Of a stretch of DNA of 64,000 bases, positions 50,693 to 59,963 are shown piece after piece. Position numbers and translations under genes: made by a program. Numbering within the stretch: the first letter of the stretch is position 1; every line of letters starts with the position of its first letter. Under the pieces are notes generated by a model, which was not told the DNA's origin, ran no database searches, and saw only the letters and a program-made list of their open reading frames with translations. Source of the DNA: Anaerotruncus colihominis. Its GTDB lineage: Bacteria > Bacillota > Clostridia > Oscillospirales > Ruminococcaceae. The stretch is from positions 98,893 to 162,892 of the forward strand of contig NZ_VIQT01000006.1 in assembly GCF_010206195.1 (NCBI RefSeq), read 5' to 3'.

Positions 50693-52300
50693 TTATTCTG
50701 CCTGTAAATCCTGCGTATACATATCAAGCACGCCCCAGCAGAGCTGCTGCATCTGTGGATCGAGCGGCCACAGAACCTTTGCTGTGCAGGCCAGTACCGA
50801 AGCGAGCTCCGCATCCTCTGTCAGCGCTGCCAACTGAATCCTGCAAAACATGGCTGTCCTGTTAAATGGGCTTTTACATGAAAGCTCATCCAAAAGCGCA
50901 CACGCCTGTTCATAATCCTCCGAGTCCATACACGCTGCCAACTGCGACTCCAGCGCCTTGACTTGCTCTGTGTCGTCTAAGGAACATATGCTGATACGTG
51001 ACTGCATCCATAGGTTTTGGGGATACAGGCGTCTTTGCTGGATCATTGATGGGTTTTCTGTTTCCATAATCCCATCCCATCCCTTGGTACGGCGCTTTAT
51101 CAGATCTATAAAGCCAAGACCCAGATGATTAGAATTTTCCGCATCGAATAAACAACTGATCAACAGCGGTGGCGCAAGCACACTGTCCGGATCGCTGTCA
51201 AGAAGCTTTTTCAGATAGAGCAGACGCGCCAGATAGGATGTAAATACCATCAAATCATTCGGTCTGGCGCGGCAGGCTGTCTCAACCTGTTGCTGCACAA
51301 CCTTCCAAATCATAGCTTCGTTGCCTCGGATATAATATTTGAGAATAGGACAATTGATAACACTGGCGATCCCAGCCAGCAGCCTGCATGGTGTGACGCC
51401 GGACCATTTAACATATCCCTGAACCGCAACAAGCGCCTCATAAAGATATCCCCAGTTAAGGGACAGTAACAACAGGTCATTTTCACGCGTATGCGCATGA
51501 AAATGGTCAAGCAGGCGGTTGCTCGCATGATAGAGCGCCTCCGCCTCCAAAGAACGTACCCAACCAACCGGGCGATTGGCATAGGTAGAGGAGCGCAGCA
51601 AAAAAAAGTTATAAAGCGGCTGCTCCAAGCTGACAATGGACTCGCAGTGTACCAGGTAACGCAGCATGATCAGCGTATCAAACGCGCCCCACCAGTATTC
51701 GCTGCCTGAAATGGTGCTCCATGCCTCATCATAATGCTTCATGAAAAAATCCGCCCGGAACAGCTTGCCCCACCAGGTACGAAACGTATTATATATCGCC
51801 GGCAGATTTGAACGGAACACCTCGCTGTCGCGCGAAAGTTTCCTTGTACGTACAGGCGGCGGCAACCGTTTATTGAACACTACGCTGTTTTCATCAAAAA
51901 AAACGCTGCCGCTGACCGCAATCTCAGCATTGATGGCCTTCGCGGCGGCATAGAGCTTCTCAACAAAATCCGGCTCCAGATAATCGTCCGAATCGATGAT
52001 GGAAATATATTCGCCAACTATATCGTCAGGCAACGGGGTCCAATAGCGCGTGACACAACCATCGTTGAATGAGCCGCCGCCATCCTTTCGGCAGTTAACC
52101 TCGTTGCGTACAAGGCGTACACGCGTGTCCTTTTCGGCATATTCGCGGCAGATATCGCATGTGCGGTCGGTGGAGCCGTTGTCACGGATAAACAGCGCGA
52201 CATTTTGCTCCGTCTGCCCCAACACGCTTTTAATCGCGCGTTCCACCTCGTTTTCCTTATTGTAGGCCAGCATCAAAAACGTTACCTTTGGTTTATCCAT
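50693..52300 (-). CDS. Family 2 glycosyltransferase, long C terminus
   Basis: 535 residues. N-terminal GT-A domain: VTFLMLAYNKENEVERAIKS, LFIRDNGSTDRTCDICREYA, SIIDSDDYLEPDF; the C-terminal 250 residues are helical (for example QVKALESQLAACMDSEDYEQ), possibly TPR-like. ATG at 52300 follows GGGGGAAAG. Follows glf by 18 bases, so it may transfer galactofuranose (inference). Confidence 0.88.
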   Translation of the reverse strand: MDKPKVTFLMLAYNKENEVERAIKSVLGQTEQNVALFIRDNGSTDRTCDICREYAEKDTRVRLVRNEVNCRKDGGGSFNDGCVTRYWTPLPDDIVGEYISIIDSDDYLEPDFVEKLYAAAKAINAEIAVSGSVFFDENSVVFNKRLPPPVRTRKLSRDSEVFRSNLPAIYNTFRTWWGKLFRADFFMKHYDEAWSTISGSEYWWGAFDTLIMLRYLVHCESIVSLEQPLYNFFLLRSSTYANRPVGWVRSLEAEALYHASNRLLDHFHAHTRENDLLLLSLNWGYLYEALVAVQGYVKWSGVTPCRLLAGIASVINCPILKYYIRGNEAMIWKVVQQQVETACRARPNDLMVFTSYLARLLYLKKLLDSDPDSVLAPPLLISCLFDAENSNHLGLGFIDLIKRRTKGWDGIMETENPSMIQQRRLYPQNLWMQSRISICSLDDTEQVKALESQLAACMDSEDYEQACALLDELSCKSPFNRTAMFCRIQLAALTEDAELASVLACTAKVLWPLDPQMQQLCWGVLDMYTQDLQAE

Positions 52301-52318
52301 TCTTTCCCCCAACTATCT

Positions 52319-53461
52319 TTAAAGCATTTCAAACAGCTCAAGCGCGCGCAAAACCGCCTCATCCATGTTGTAATATTTAAAATCCGCCAGCCTGCCGCAC
52401 AGATGCAGATGCGAAAAACGTTTGGCAAGCGCGCGGTAACGCGCCGCCAATTGCTGCGATTGTTCGGTCAAAATCGGATAGTACGCCTCTCCGCCCGGCT
52501 GATAGGGCGCGGGGTACTCCACCGCGATCGTTGTACGGCCATGCCCATCCTGCGGCGGCTGCTTTGTATATTCCGTGATGCGCGTGAAGCCCTCCGCCTT
52601 TGGATGGGCGACGCCGGGCGTTTCCTGAAAACTGTCCGTCTCCAGCGTTTTCCACTCAAACCGCAGCGAACGGTACGGCAGGCTGCCATAGCAGCAGCCG
52701 AACAGTTCGTCGAGCGGGCCTGTATATACGACGGGGACGCCGACCGTCTCGCTGTCAAAGGAAAGCGCGCCTGATTGGCTGTCAAGCGAGAGGTGATCGA
52801 GTATATTTGTACCAAGACGCAGTTCGATCCCCGGCAAATCAAGCAGGTGTTCAAAAAAAGCGGTAAAGCTTTTTTTCGGTAGCACCTGCCAATCGTCGTC
52901 AAAATACGCATCCGTGTAGTCGAGCCGCACCGGCACGCGCTTTAAAACGCTTACGTCAAGCGTTTCCGGCGCGATCCCCCACTGCTTGGCCGTATATGGC
53001 CGGTAGTCCTCCTCAAACAAAAACTGCGCGTATTCCCGGATAACCGGGTCGGGCGATTCAAGCAGCTCGACAATCGTCGTCTTTTTCGCATTGCCGTAAA
53101 CGGCTTTCAGGCGCTCTTTAAGCTGCATGGCCCTGTCGGGCGCGTAATAATCGTCGATCGTTTTCAGATTGAAGGGGGACGGCGTAGCCCGGCCGTGAAT
53201 CATCGCGCGGGCGCGCAGGACAAACGGCTCCCACTCCCACAGGCCGGACAAAAAAGCGCGCACGCGCGCATGGTTCGTATGCAGGGAATGCGGGCCGTAC
53301 TTCTGGACCAGGATGCCCGCCCCGTTCACATAGTCGTACATATTGCCGGCGATGTGGCCGCGTTTTTCCACCAAAAGCACCCTGTCTCCACGTTTGGCCG
53401 CCAGATGGGCGATGACTGCGCCGGAAAAACCACAACCCGCGACAATCAGATCATACTTCAA
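52319..53461 (-). CDS. glf: UDP-galactopyranose mutase
   Basis: 380 residues, normal length. Flavoenzyme turning UDP-galactopyranose into UDP-galactofuranose. FAD motif LIVAGCGFSGAVIAHLAAKR at 5-24, VEKRGHIAGNMYDY, GPHSLHTNHARVRAFL, KQWGIAPETLDVSVLKRVPV, YTGPLDELFGCCYGSLPYRS and HLCGRLADFKYYNMDEAVLR are all family signatures with the active-site Arg and Tyr. Stop-start overlap (ATGA) with the epimerase gene. Shows that the glycan contains galactofuranose. Confidence 0.95.
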   Translation of the reverse strand: MKYDLIVAGCGFSGAVIAHLAAKRGDRVLLVEKRGHIAGNMYDYVNGAGILVQKYGPHSLHTNHARVRAFLSGLWEWEPFVLRARAMIHGRATPSPFNLKTIDDYYAPDRAMQLKERLKAVYGNAKKTTIVELLESPDPVIREYAQFLFEEDYRPYTAKQWGIAPETLDVSVLKRVPVRLDYTDAYFDDDWQVLPKKSFTAFFEHLLDLPGIELRLGTNILDHLSLDSQSGALSFDSETVGVPVVYTGPLDELFGCCYGSLPYRSLRFEWKTLETDSFQETPGVAHPKAEGFTRITEYTKQPPQDGHGRTTIAVEYPAPYQPGGEAYYPILTEQSQQLAARYRALAKRFSHLHLCGRLADFKYYNMDEAVLRALELFEML

Positions 53462-54363
53462 GAATGTCCCCCCTGTTTTCTGCGCCAGGCCACTGTGCGC
53501 CGCAGCCCTTCCTCAAAGTCCATACGGCAGGTAAAGCCAAGCTCCCGGTTGAGCCGGTCCGTATCTGCGACAAGAATGTCGCCGGGCCGGTCCTCGTTTT
53601 CAAAGGAGAGCAGCGGCAGCGCGTCCGCGGCGCGGGCAAGCGCGGTAAACACCTCGCGCATGGAACGCGGCACGCCGGAGGCGACATTGACCGCGCCGCA
53701 GAGTTCGCTTTCCAAAAGCGACAGCGTCGCGGCCGCCGCGTCACCGACATAGATATAATCGCGCAGCGTGTTCGGCGCTCGGCAGACGACCGGACGCCCC
53801 GCCAGAAAATCGGCGGTGGCCGCCGGGATCGCGCCGAACCCATGACCGTCGTGTTCCCCGTAGATTGTGAAATAGCGCGCGATCACCGCGCTGACGCCAT
53901 ACCGTTCGGCGAATGCCTGGAGCGTCTCGGAGAACGCGCGCTTGCACTGTCCGTACATGGAAACGGGCCGCGCGGCGGCCGTCTCCTCCATACGCCCGCT
54001 GCGGCCGTCGTATTCTGAGCTTGTCCCGGCGAACAAAAACCGTTTCCCGCCGCAATCATAAAAAGCCCGCAGCAGATTGACGCTGACAGAGAGCCAGTCC
54101 AGGTTGGCCGGTGCGTTACGAAAACCGGCATCCTTCTGATCCCATGCGAGATGCACAAGAGCTTCGGGACGCACACGTTCCACAACGGCGCGGCAGGCCG
54201 CGCCGTCAAGCAGGTCGGCCGTCTGCGCCTGCGCGCCGGGCGCGAAAGCAAGGCGTGACGCATCCGTCGTGACGGCGTGCACCTCGTATCCGGCGTCAAG
54301 CAGACGCGGCAGCAACGCACGGCCCAAAAGGCCGCTTGCGCCGGTGACGAGCAGACGCTTCAT
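53458..54363 (-). CDS. NAD-dependent sugar epimerase/reductase (SDR)
   Basis: 301 residues, extended short-chain dehydrogenase: RLLVTGASGLLGRALLPRLL (NAD loop), FLFAGTSSEYDGRSGRME with the active-site Ser, SMYGQCKRAFSE (YxxxK), and LRDYIYVGDAAAATLSLLES. Follows the split transketolase genes by a four-base overlap. It may reduce or epimerise the keto sugar after branching; a second SDR (57107-57955) lies upstream in the operon. Confidence 0.88.
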   Translation of the reverse strand: MKRLLVTGASGLLGRALLPRLLDAGYEVHAVTTDASRLAFAPGAQAQTADLLDGAACRAVVERVRPEALVHLAWDQKDAGFRNAPANLDWLSVSVNLLRAFYDCGGKRFLFAGTSSEYDGRSGRMEETAAARPVSMYGQCKRAFSETLQAFAERYGVSAVIARYFTIYGEHDGHGFGAIPAATADFLAGRPVVCRAPNTLRDYIYVGDAAAATLSLLESELCGAVNVASGVPRSMREVFTALARAADALPLLSFENEDRPGDILVADTDRLNRELGFTCRMDFEEGLRRTVAWRRKQGGHS

Positions 54364-55280
54364 CGCCCGCCTCCAAGCGTTTCACTGATACGCCGCGCAA
54401 GGCGCGCGGCCGACAGGCCGTACTGTTCCTGCATTTGTGCATAGCGCGCCACATGGTCGGAAAAACAGTCGGGAATGGAATAATCACAGAAATGGCGCAG
54501 CGTCTTCCCGCCTTCCAGAACGGCCTTTGCCGCCTCGCCCGCCATGCCCGCGCACTGCTGATGTTCGTCAACGACAAACAGGCTGCCTGTCGCACATGCC
54601 TCAAGCACCGCGCCGCGGTCAAACGGCTTGACGGTGTGGAATCCATATACCGAAAGCCGAATTCCCTGCTGTTCAAGCGCCTGCGCGGCCGCGAGCGCCT
54701 CCACGACGCTGTGGCCGATCGCAAGTACGGCGCCGTCGCCGCCGTCGCAGTAGCGGACAGCCTTCCCCATCTCAAACGGATGCGCTGGTAGCGGCTTGTC
54801 CGGCAGCTTCGGAAAGCTGATATAGCTCGGGTGCTCCGCGCGCAGCGCGAACCGCAGCGCCCCGGAAAGCTCTGCCCCATCCGCCGGGAAAAATACGTTC
54901 AAATTCGGCAGCGCACGCATCAGGGCGCTTTCCTCGGTCGCATGATGCGTCGCGCCAAGTTCGCTGTAGGAAAGCCCTGTCCCGATACTGGCCAGCACGA
55001 CCGGCAAATCCTGATAGCACACACTGACCTTAATCAGCTCGAACGCGCGCGACGCCAGAAAGGCCGACATCGAATAGGCCACCGGGCGCATCCCCTCCAG
55101 CGCCATGCCCGCAGCCGTCAGCACAAGGTTTTGTTCCGCGATGCCCGTATTATAAAAACGCGAGGGAAATTCCTTCTCAAACGGCTCCACAACGGAGAAT
55201 CCGACCTCCGCCATCAAAAGCGCCACCGCAGGGTCCTGCCTCGCACATTCTATCAGCGTGTTGACAAATGCGTTTCTCAT
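54360..55280 (-). CDS. Transketolase-like protein, C-terminal subunit
   Basis: 306 residues, holding the pyrimidine-binding and C-terminal domains of transketolase: FVNTLIECARQDPAVALLMA, NTGIAEQNLVLTAAGMALEG (with the Glu that activates thiamine diphosphate), ATHHATEESALMRALPNLNV, and DGGDGAVLAIGHSVVEALAA. ATG at 55280 overlaps the N-subunit stop (ATGA). Split transketolase pairs in sugar clusters are thought to add a two-carbon unit to a keto sugar, giving a branched sugar. Confidence 0.9.
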   Translation of the reverse strand: MRNAFVNTLIECARQDPAVALLMAEVGFSVVEPFEKEFPSRFYNTGIAEQNLVLTAAGMALEGMRPVAYSMSAFLASRAFELIKVSVCYQDLPVVLASIGTGLSYSELGATHHATEESALMRALPNLNVFFPADGAELSGALRFALRAEHPSYISFPKLPDKPLPAHPFEMGKAVRYCDGGDGAVLAIGHSVVEALAAAQALEQQGIRLSVYGFHTVKPFDRGAVLEACATGSLFVVDEHQQCAGMAGEAAKAVLEGGKTLRHFCDYSIPDCFSDHVARYAQMQEQYGLSAARLARRISETLGGGR

Positions 55281-56089
55281 GCCTGTTCCAACTCCTTCAG
55301 CGCCTGCTCGTAATGCTCGTCCTCCGGCCATTTATAATGCCAGAGCACCTTGTCCTCAAACAGGGAAACGCCTTTTCCCTTGACGGTATTGGCGACGATC
55401 GCCATCGGCCTGCCCTGCGCAGCGCGCGCGAACGCCTCCCACAGAGCGGCATGATCGTGCCCGTCCACCGAAACGCTGTCCCAACCCATGGCAAGCAGCT
55501 TTTCGTTCAGATCGCCCATATCGAGCACCTTATCGTCGTGCGCATATGATTGCAGGCGGTTGCGGTCGATGACCGCCGTCAGATTGCCGAGCCCAAAACG
55601 GTGTGCAAAGAGAAAGCCTTCCCAGACGGAACCCTCGTTGCATTCGCCGTCCCCCAGAATCACATAGACGCGTCCAGATTTGTTATTCGCCTTTTTGGCC
55701 AGCGCCGCGCCGGCCGCCAGGCCAAGCCCGTGGCCGAGGGAACCAGTCGAAGTGCGGATGCCTGGCAGGCTTCCCCGTTTGGGGTGCACCCCCATATGAA
55801 AACCGCTCACGTTGAACTCCTTAAACAGGCGCTCGCGGTCAAACGCACCGGCCTCGGCGAGCGCCGCGTACCAGGCGCTTGCGCCGTGCCCCTTGCTCAT
55901 AATCATCAAATCGTCATCCTGATGATAAAAGCCGCCGTAAAGGACGCCCAGAATGTCCGCGCAGGAAAAGGAAGTCCCGATAAACGCCGCTTTATGCTCC
56001 CATGTCATTTTCAGCACATCGCGGCGGATGCTCTTTGAAAGCGCCCTGCACGCGTCAATTTGTTTCTGGTCCAATCCTGGTCCCTCCAT
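55277..56089 (-). CDS. Transketolase-like protein, N-terminal subunit
   Basis: 270 residues, the thiamine-diphosphate-binding half: FSCADILGVLYGGFYHQDDD, MSKGHGASAWYAALAEAG, SLGHGLGLAAGAALAKKANN, and the metal motif GDGECNEGSVWEGFLFAHRF...N. ATG at 56089 lies four bases after the rfbG stop; a TTG 12 bases upstream is an alternative start. Works with the C-terminal subunit directly downstream. A housekeeping transketolase is also possible, but the setting between rfbG and epimerase genes points to sugar-nucleotide work. Confidence 0.9.
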   Translation of the reverse strand: MEGPGLDQKQIDACRALSKSIRRDVLKMTWEHKAAFIGTSFSCADILGVLYGGFYHQDDDLMIMSKGHGASAWYAALAEAGAFDRERLFKEFNVSGFHMGVHPKRGSLPGIRTSTGSLGHGLGLAAGAALAKKANNKSGRVYVILGDGECNEGSVWEGFLFAHRFGLGNLTAVIDRNRLQSYAHDDKVLDMGDLNEKLLAMGWDSVSVDGHDHAALWEAFARAAQGRPMAIVANTVKGKGVSLFEDKVLWHYKWPEDEHYEQALKELEQA

Positions 56090-56093
56090 TCCA

Positions 56094-57110
56094 TTATTCA
56101 AGCTCCCTGGCCATCAAAACGCCAGCGGACGCGCCTGCGTCCAGATTATGGTAAAATTCTATCGTGCGCCGCAGCCCCTCCGGCAGCGCCGTGCGCGGCG
56201 CCCAGCCGAGCAGCCGGCGGCTTTTTTCCGAATCAATCCGTAAAAGCCCCGCCTCCGAAAAGCGCCGCTCGCCCGGCAGAGCCGTTTGTCCGCCGATCAT
56301 GCGCGCGATATCGCCGACAGTATAAAGCTCGCTGGAAGGCGGCCCAAAATTCCACGCCTGGCTAAAACGCGCCGGTTCCTCATAAAGACGTTCGGCCAAC
56401 GTCAGATATCCCCGCAGCAGATCGGGAAGATACTGCCACGGGCGCACCGCGTCCGGACTGCGCAGCTGCGCCGGCTGTCCGGCAAGCGCAGCGCGGATCA
56501 GATGCGGGATCAAACGGTCGTAATGCAGGTCGCCGCCGCAGTAGACATTGCTTGCCCGCGCCGTTGCAACGCCCACGCCGCGCGGCGCAAAGTAGATGCG
56601 CCGGTATGCGCCGGCTGCAAGCTCCTGGCAGCTCTTGCTGGCCGCATACGGCTCGTCGCCGCCAAGACGCGCATCCTCCAAAAAGGCCTCGCCTGTTTCA
56701 TTGTTCTCATAAACCTTATCGCTGGTGACAATCACAGCCGCGCGCGCTGTATCGGACGCGCGTATACACTCAAGCACATTGACCGCGCCCATCGCGTTCG
56801 ACAAAAACGTCTCGCGGGGATGCTTTGCCGCCTCCCCCACAATGGCCTGGGCGGCCAGATGGAACACAATTTCCGGTTCAAAGGCGCGGTACGCCGCATG
56901 AAACGCCTGCCAGTCGGCCACATCGCCGTACACGCTCTCATGAAGCTGCGAAAACCCGGCCGACGGATACAGGCTGTAGCCATCCGGAGGCAGGGAAAAT
57001 CCCAATACACGCGCGCCCAGCAGGTCGAGCCACTTGCACAGCCAGGTTCCTTTAAAGCCCGTGTGCCCTGTGACAAGCACGCGCCGGCCGCGCCAGAACT
57101 GCGGCGTCAT
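56094..57110 (-). CDS. rfbG: CDP-glucose 4,6-dehydratase
   Basis: 338 residues. Makes CDP-4-keto-6-deoxyglucose. Family motifs: RRVLVTGHTGFKGTWLCKWL (NAD loop with the RfbG-specific GFKG), VYGDVADWQAF, FHLAAQAIVGEAAKHPRETF, IVTSDKVYENNE, LGGDEPYAASKSCQELAAGA (YxxxK) and RPWQYLPDLLRGYLTLAERL. ATG at 57110 overlaps the stop of the upstream SDR gene. Partner RfbF is at 59165-59941. No rfbH (3-dehydrase) is in the window, so the sugar may keep its 3-hydroxyl. Confidence 0.94.
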   Translation of the reverse strand: MTPQFWRGRRVLVTGHTGFKGTWLCKWLDLLGARVLGFSLPPDGYSLYPSAGFSQLHESVYGDVADWQAFHAAYRAFEPEIVFHLAAQAIVGEAAKHPRETFLSNAMGAVNVLECIRASDTARAAVIVTSDKVYENNETGEAFLEDARLGGDEPYAASKSCQELAAGAYRRIYFAPRGVGVATARASNVYCGGDLHYDRLIPHLIRAALAGQPAQLRSPDAVRPWQYLPDLLRGYLTLAERLYEEPARFSQAWNFGPPSSELYTVGDIARMIGGQTALPGERRFSEAGLLRIDSEKSRRLLGWAPRTALPEGLRRTIEFYHNLDAGASAGVLMARELE

Positions 57111-57955
57111 GGCCGCACCTGCCCGCACAGCTCACGCGCCTGCTCGCGCAGGCCCGTTTCCAGGGTATAGCGCGGGGACCAGCCGAGGGAGCGCAGGCGC
57201 GAAACGTCCGCCTGCACGCACATCGGCTGTCCACCGCACGCCTCAAGCGGCTTATGCGCGGCCTGTCCGCCGCCGCATACGGCGGCGGCCGTCCGCGCGA
57301 TCTCTCCGATGGTCGTGCGCGCGCCGCCAGCGACATTGACTGCCCCCATGTAATCTGAAAGCAGACAGGCGCGAAGCGCGGCCGCTACGTCCTTGACATA
57401 AAGATAATCGCGCACATAGCCCTCATAGGAGCAGACGGGCCGTTCCCCGCCTAAAAAGCCGCGCAGCAGCGACGGCATGAGCCTGCGCGGCTTTTCACCG
57501 CCGCCATAGACGAAAAACAACCGGCACCAGACAAAGCCGTTTTTGCGTACAGCACTGTCCTTGAGCAGGATACGCCCGAGATCCGCCTTGCACTCCGCAT
57601 AGAGCGACCCCGGCTTTAGCGGCGCGTTCTCATCGAGCGGGGCGTCGCTGCGCTGGTATTCCTGCTCCGTCCCGACAAAAACAGCCCGCCTGCCTCCCTG
57701 CGCGAAAAATGCGCGGTAAAGCTCGATGCTTTTCTGCACCCACAAAACGTTTTCCGGCGCGTCCTGATAACCCTCTCCCGTCACCCAGGCAAGATGAATC
57801 AGATAATCGGGGCGGATATCCCTGAGATAAGCGTCCCAGTCAAGCGCAAAGATATCCGTTTCAACCTTGACGACCGTATAATCGCATTCCAGAAGCCCGA
57901 CGACATAGCGCCCAATAAAGCCGTTTGCGCCTGTAACCAATACCGTTTCCTTCAA
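57107..57955 (-). CDS. NAD-dependent sugar epimerase/reductase (SDR)
   Basis: 282 residues, extended SDR: ETVLVTGANGFIGRYVVGLL, YLIHLAWVTGEGYQDAP, FVGTEQEYQRSDAP in place of the usual TSS, SLYAECKADLGRILL (YxxxK), and VRDYLYVKDVAAALRACLLS. Related in layout to the SDR at 53458-54363, so the two may act in sequence on the CDP-sugar. Coupled to rfbG by the ATGA overlap. Confidence 0.88.
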   Translation of the reverse strand: MKETVLVTGANGFIGRYVVGLLECDYTVVKVETDIFALDWDAYLRDIRPDYLIHLAWVTGEGYQDAPENVLWVQKSIELYRAFFAQGGRRAVFVGTEQEYQRSDAPLDENAPLKPGSLYAECKADLGRILLKDSAVRKNGFVWCRLFFVYGGGEKPRRLMPSLLRGFLGGERPVCSYEGYVRDYLYVKDVAAALRACLLSDYMGAVNVAGGARTTIGEIARTAAAVCGGGQAAHKPLEACGGQPMCVQADVSRLRSLGWSPRYTLETGLREQARELCGQVRP

Positions 57956-57976
57956 ATCGTTCCCCCTCCGGAATGC

Positions 57977-59083
57977 TCAGCCCTTCTGCCAGTCGGGCGA
58001 AAACTGTTCTCCCATCTGCAAAAATGCCTCGCGGCGGTTCCAGTTCGCATGCGACGACTGGTAACAGCGCGCGCACGGCGTATCCATTTTTCCGGCGGCA
58101 TTGACGCCGGCGCGGTAGCGGCGGTAGCTCTCGTCATTCCACATATCCATAAAATCCCGTTTCATGTCAAACGGGAAAAACTTGACCGGCGTGGACATGC
58201 ACGGGCGCACGTAACCGTCGGAACCAAGGAAGAAATCGCGCCAGGCGACAAAACAGTCCTTATGCGCGCGGTCGCCCGCTTCGTCCTCGCCCTGGATGTG
58301 CGGCAGCTTGAGCACAACGCCAAGCTCATTTCCAATCTGCTCGGCCTTTTTAAACACGTCGCGCACCTCGCTTTGACGGTCCCACAGGCTGTCGGCGCGC
58401 AGCGCGTCGTCAAAGACGGTGAGATAGACGACCTTGACCTCCTCGATGCCGATCTCGGCGGCCAGACGCACCAGATCCGGCAATTCATGCAGATTAGATG
58501 CCATTGCGCAGAACACAAAATTGATATATGGAAAGGCAAGGCCGTTTGTCTTTTTCGTCCGTTCTATCGCCTTAAGGTCCCTGGTGATCTTCACGAGGTC
58601 CGAGCCGCGTCGGATACGGTCGTTTGTCTCGGGGCGCGCGCCGTCCACGCTGACGGCGAACACGTCCACCTGATTGTCAAAAATCGCGTTGTGCAGCTTG
58701 TCAAGCAGCATACCATTCGTGCAGAAATATTTGCGCGCACTGTGACGGTTGATCGTCTCAAGCATCTGCTGAAAGGAGGGGTGCACCGTCGGTTCGCCCC
58801 ATCCCATCAGCGTGACCTCCTCGACGGTGTCAAGCATGGGTTCAAACCAGCCGAACCACTCCATATCGAACATCGTCGGCTTAAAGTGCGCCGAATTGCG
58901 GCCGCACATGACGCAGTTGAGGTTGCAGGCGTTCGTCAGTTCAAACACGAGCCGCCGCGGCAGGGAACGCAGTTCGGTCGCGCCCGATTGAATTTCCTGC
59001 AAATTCAAATCGGTGTTGGCCTGCTGCTTTTCAGTCAGCGGCTTTCCAGAAAACAGCATCTTCGTTTTGGCACGTATAATCAT
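57977..59083 (-). CDS. Radical SAM/SPASM protein
   Basis: 368 residues. Motif C53xxxC57xxC60 (FELTNACNLNCVMCGRNSAH) with VTLMGWGEPTVHPSFQQMLE and KYFCTNGMLLDKLH downstream; a C-terminal SPASM-like Cys set (GYVRPCMSTPVKFFPFDM, MDTPCARCYQSSHANW) may bind a second cluster. Unlike the radical SAM at 48447 it lacks the N-terminal Rossmann module. Located between rfbF and the SDR/rfbG genes, so it may act on the CDP-sugar, or on a peptide; function unknown. Confidence 0.87.
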   Translation of the reverse strand: MIIRAKTKMLFSGKPLTEKQQANTDLNLQEIQSGATELRSLPRRLVFELTNACNLNCVMCGRNSAHFKPTMFDMEWFGWFEPMLDTVEEVTLMGWGEPTVHPSFQQMLETINRHSARKYFCTNGMLLDKLHNAIFDNQVDVFAVSVDGARPETNDRIRRGSDLVKITRDLKAIERTKKTNGLAFPYINFVFCAMASNLHELPDLVRLAAEIGIEEVKVVYLTVFDDALRADSLWDRQSEVRDVFKKAEQIGNELGVVLKLPHIQGEDEAGDRAHKDCFVAWRDFFLGSDGYVRPCMSTPVKFFPFDMKRDFMDMWNDESYRRYRAGVNAAGKMDTPCARCYQSSHANWNRREAFLQMGEQFSPDWQKG

Positions 59084-59164
59084 AACGATCTCCTTTTATT
59101 ATCCTTTGTCCCGCATAGGGTCATCTATTAACGCATTTTGAATCCCCGGCTGTCAGGGACGCCC

Positions 59165-59941
59165 TCACCAGAGCTTCCAGGGCGCGGCGCCGTTCTGCCA
59201 GTAGCTTTCAAGCAGGAGCTTGTCGCGCTGGGTATCCATACACTGCCAGAAACCGCTGTGCTTATAAACGCCGACAAGCCCCTCATGGCTCATCTTCTCA
59301 AGCGGCGCGCGTTCCAAAATGCATTTGTCGCCGTCCAGATAATCGAACACCTTCGGCTCCAACACCATAAAGCCCGCATTGATCCACCCGCCGTCCTCGC
59401 GTGCTTTCTCCCGGAACGCTGTGATCGTACCGGTCGATTCCTCAATATCCAGCACGCCGAACCGGCCTCCCGGCTGAATCGCCGTCAGCGTGACCGCCTT
59501 CCCGGACGCTTGATGCGTACGGGAAAGCGCGTCGAGATCGATATTGCTGACCCCGTCGCCATAGGTGAGCATAAACGGCTCGTCCCCGATATACTTTTGC
59601 ACCCGCTTTACGCGGCCGCCCGTCTGTGTGTTAAGACCCGTGTCGACCACAGTTACACGCCACGGCTCCGCCACATTGTTGTGGACGACAAGTTTGTTGT
59701 TGTCCGAAAAATCAAAGGTTATATCGGACCGATGCAGGTAATAGTCGGCGAAATATTCTTTAATCATGTGGCCTTTATAACCGCAGCAAATGATAAAGTC
59801 ATTGTATCCATAATGCGAATAGATTTTCATGATGTGCCATAAAATCGGCGCGCCGCCGATTTCAATCATCGGCTTTGGACGCAGATGGCTTTCCTCCGAT
59901 ATACGCGTCCCAAGGCCGCCCGCTAAAATAACAACTTTCAT
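59165..59941 (-). CDS. rfbF: Glucose-1-phosphate cytidylyltransferase
   Basis: 258 residues, as usual. Makes CDP-glucose from CTP and glucose 1-phosphate. MKVVILAGGLGTRISEESHL and RPKPMIEIGGAPILWHIMKI (Lys23), IICCGYKGHMIKEYFADYYL, MLTYGDGVSNIDLDAL (metal Asp), GGWINAGFMVLEPKVFDYLD and HSGFWQCMDTQRDKLLLESY are all RfbF hallmarks. First committed enzyme of the CDP-sugar branch; feeds rfbG downstream. Confidence 0.96.
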   Translation of the reverse strand: MKVVILAGGLGTRISEESHLRPKPMIEIGGAPILWHIMKIYSHYGYNDFIICCGYKGHMIKEYFADYYLHRSDITFDFSDNNKLVVHNNVAEPWRVTVVDTGLNTQTGGRVKRVQKYIGDEPFMLTYGDGVSNIDLDALSRTHQASGKAVTLTAIQPGGRFGVLDIEESTGTITAFREKAREDGGWINAGFMVLEPKVFDYLDGDKCILERAPLEKMSHEGLVGVYKHSGFWQCMDTQRDKLLLESYWQNGAAPWKLW

Positions 59942-59963
59942 GTTTCCTCCCTATTTCATGCTG

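Noticed and set aside
57794..59131. 445-codon plus-strand open frame
   Set aside because: It is antisense to an SDR gene and a radical SAM gene with complete motifs; the frame is open only because of the GC-rich codon use of the real genes.
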